This document shows, piece after piece, positions 36,598 through 38,072 of a stretch of DNA of 38,072 bases. A program made the position numbers and the translations under genes. The DNA comes from Candidatus Omnitrophota bacterium (GTDB lineage Bacteria > Omnitrophota > Gorgyraeia > Gygaellales > Profunditerraquicolaceae). The DNA lies in NCBI GenBank assembly GCA_023247825.1, contig JAHFFR010000007.1, forward strand, positions 1-38,072, in the 5' to 3' direction. Every line of letters begins with the position of its first letter. Within the stretch, counting starts at the first letter, position 1. The notes below the pieces were generated by a model. It worked only from the letters and a program-made list of their open reading frames with translations. It did no database searches and had not been told where the DNA came from.

Positions 36598-38072
36598 GTG
36601 GATAATGAAAAAATATTAGAAGACTTCTTCCGAAGCTTCAGGGTTACTCTTACCAATTCATTTTCTTATTCCAAGGACCACCCTTATTTTATCAAATCCG
36701 TTGAAAGTTTTAAGTCTAAACTGGAAAGTACGCTTATTGCTTTAAATCCGCTTAAAATCGGCGTAACTGATTCAGGGCTTATAATCAACGGAAAGAATCT
36801 GGTTAAAGCCGGTTTTTATGACGAGTTCGCCCGCCTGCTGCATCAGCGAAAAATAAAAAGCATAGAAATCAGGAGTGGGGTAAGCATCCAGGAATTAGTC
36901 CGGTTTTTTTCCGTAATTTCTCTGCCTCGAAAAGATATTTTTAAGGCCGGCGGCATTAATGCCATCCTTGCGGACAAACAACCTGCTCATTTTACGATAG
37001 AGGAGCTGGATTACTCAGCGTTTTTACATGGCCAAGGGCAAGAGTGCACCGATATCTGGGGCTATATGCTTAAAGAAGCTGTCCGCAGCAATGATGCGGC
37101 AAAATTAGAGATGCTTGCCGATGATTTCGGCCCGCTGATGAAACGCAGCAGCCAAAAGGATATCCTTGAAACCGAAGATGTCCCCTCCGGCATCGGTGAA
37201 TTTTTGGTTTCTTTAAAAGAAAAAAATAAGGAAAAATTCGACAGATGTTCAAAAGATGTTTTCCTCTGGATTTTAGATAATAAAAAATCCCTTAGGGAAG
37301 AAGAGTTAGAAAGGCTTAAAGAGGTCTTCAGCAGTTTAAACCAGGAGGATTTCAGTAATCTTCTTTGGGAGGGCCTGACGCATGAGGATAATTTTGATGC
37401 GCTGAGTTTACAGCTTTTTTCCAGGATCTCGGAACAGAAGAACCCGCCTAAGATTGCCGAAAATTTCTTAACCAGGATAAGCCAATCCCGGAAATTAAAA
37501 GATAATCCTAACGCGGTAAAGAGGATTCAGAATCTATTAAGCGCGCCTAAAGATGACCGGGTATCGGCGGTATACCGCAATACCCTGGAATCCTTGGTCA
37601 AGGGGATTTCTCCTTTTGGCGGGTTATTCTTTGACCAAAAAACCCTCAGAGAAAATTACCGTTATATAATCCTGAACATAGTTTCAACTGATGAAGACGG
37701 CGATAATTTAAAACTTGTCGCAGAGGCCTTAGAAAAAGAACTGGGCAGCATATTCGAGGATAATGATCTTGATTTTTTAAAAAGCCTCTGGGGCCGGCTG
37801 GTGGAAAGGAAGAAGCAGGGTGTAGGTTCCTGCGTTGAACTTGAAAAAAAACTATCCGCATTTATTGAAAATATTGCTTTAAACCAATCCCTGTCTTTGG
37901 ACCAGGAATTTCTTTTGGATATGGTATCCTCCCCCGGCCAAGAGGCCGGCTATTATCTGGATAAAATATTTTCTTCAGAAAAAACGAACAAGCATGCCTT
38001 AAGTTTATTTTTTAGATTATTCCCGGCTCAGACGGATGACTTCAACAAGCGCCTGGGACAAAAATTTCAAGA
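36598..38072 (+). CDS. Large helical (HEAT-repeat-like) protein, 3'-truncated by window end
   Basis: Continuous open frame from GTG 36598 to the window end (MDNEKILEDFFRSFRVTLTNSFSYSKDHPYFIKSVESFKSKLESTL...). Not in the supplied ORF track. Repeated amphipathic helices. Confidence 0.8.
   Translation, partial: MDNEKILEDFFRSFRVTLTNSFSYSKDHPYFIKSVESFKSKLESTLIALNPLKIGVTDSGLIINGKNLVKAGFYDEFARLLHQRKIKSIEIRSGVSIQELVRFFSVISLPRKDIFKAGGINAILADKQPAHFTIEELDYSAFLHGQGQECTDIWGYMLKEAVRSNDAAKLEMLADDFGPLMKRSSQKDILETEDVPSGIGEFLVSLKEKNKEKFDRCSKDVFLWILDNKKSLREEELERLKEVFSSLNQEDFSNLLWEGLTHEDNFDALSLQLFSRISEQKNPPKIAENFLTRISQSRKLKDNPNAVKRIQNLLSAPKDDRVSAVYRNTLESLVKGISPFGGLFFDQKTLRENYRYIILNIVSTDEDGDNLKLVAEALEKELGSIFEDNDLDFLKSLWGRLVERKKQGVGSCVELEKKLSAFIENIALNQSLSLDQEFLLDMVSSPGQEAGYYLDKIFSSEKTNKHALSLFFRLFPAQTDDFNKRLGQKFQ

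Overview
The window is a dense, entirely plus-strand set of anaerobic energy and nitrogen metabolism genes. In order: type III glutamine synthetase (5' end cut off by the window), a small Fis-like regulator, and gltB-gltD. Next comes a complex I-like, group 4-type membrane [NiFe] hydrogenase operon (three antiporter-like subunits, NuoJ/K/A/B/C/D/H/I-like subunits, and a maturation protease), then a complete F-type ATP synthase operon (atpZ/I, B, E, F, H, A, G, D, C). After that: a HypA-like protein without its zinc domain, a group 3b-type [NiFe] sulfhydrogenase (beta, gamma, delta, alpha) and its protease, a single ORF fusing HypC to HydE, a HydG, NfnA-NfnB, and a stand-alone FMN-type glutamate synthase domain protein behind a terminator-bearing leader. 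The window ends in an open, HEAT-like ORF that the ORF track does not list. The most interesting signal is the HypC-HydE fusion plus HydG, normally [FeFe]-hydrogenase maturases, placed inside a [NiFe] hydrogenase operon with no HydA-type [FeFe] hydrogenase or HydF in the window. This suggests a hybrid route for making or delivering the Fe-CO/CN unit of [NiFe] hydrogenases. All assignments come from reading motifs in the translations; no database search was run. Organism is uncertain (an uncultured anaerobic bacterium, possibly Omnitrophota-like; low confidence).
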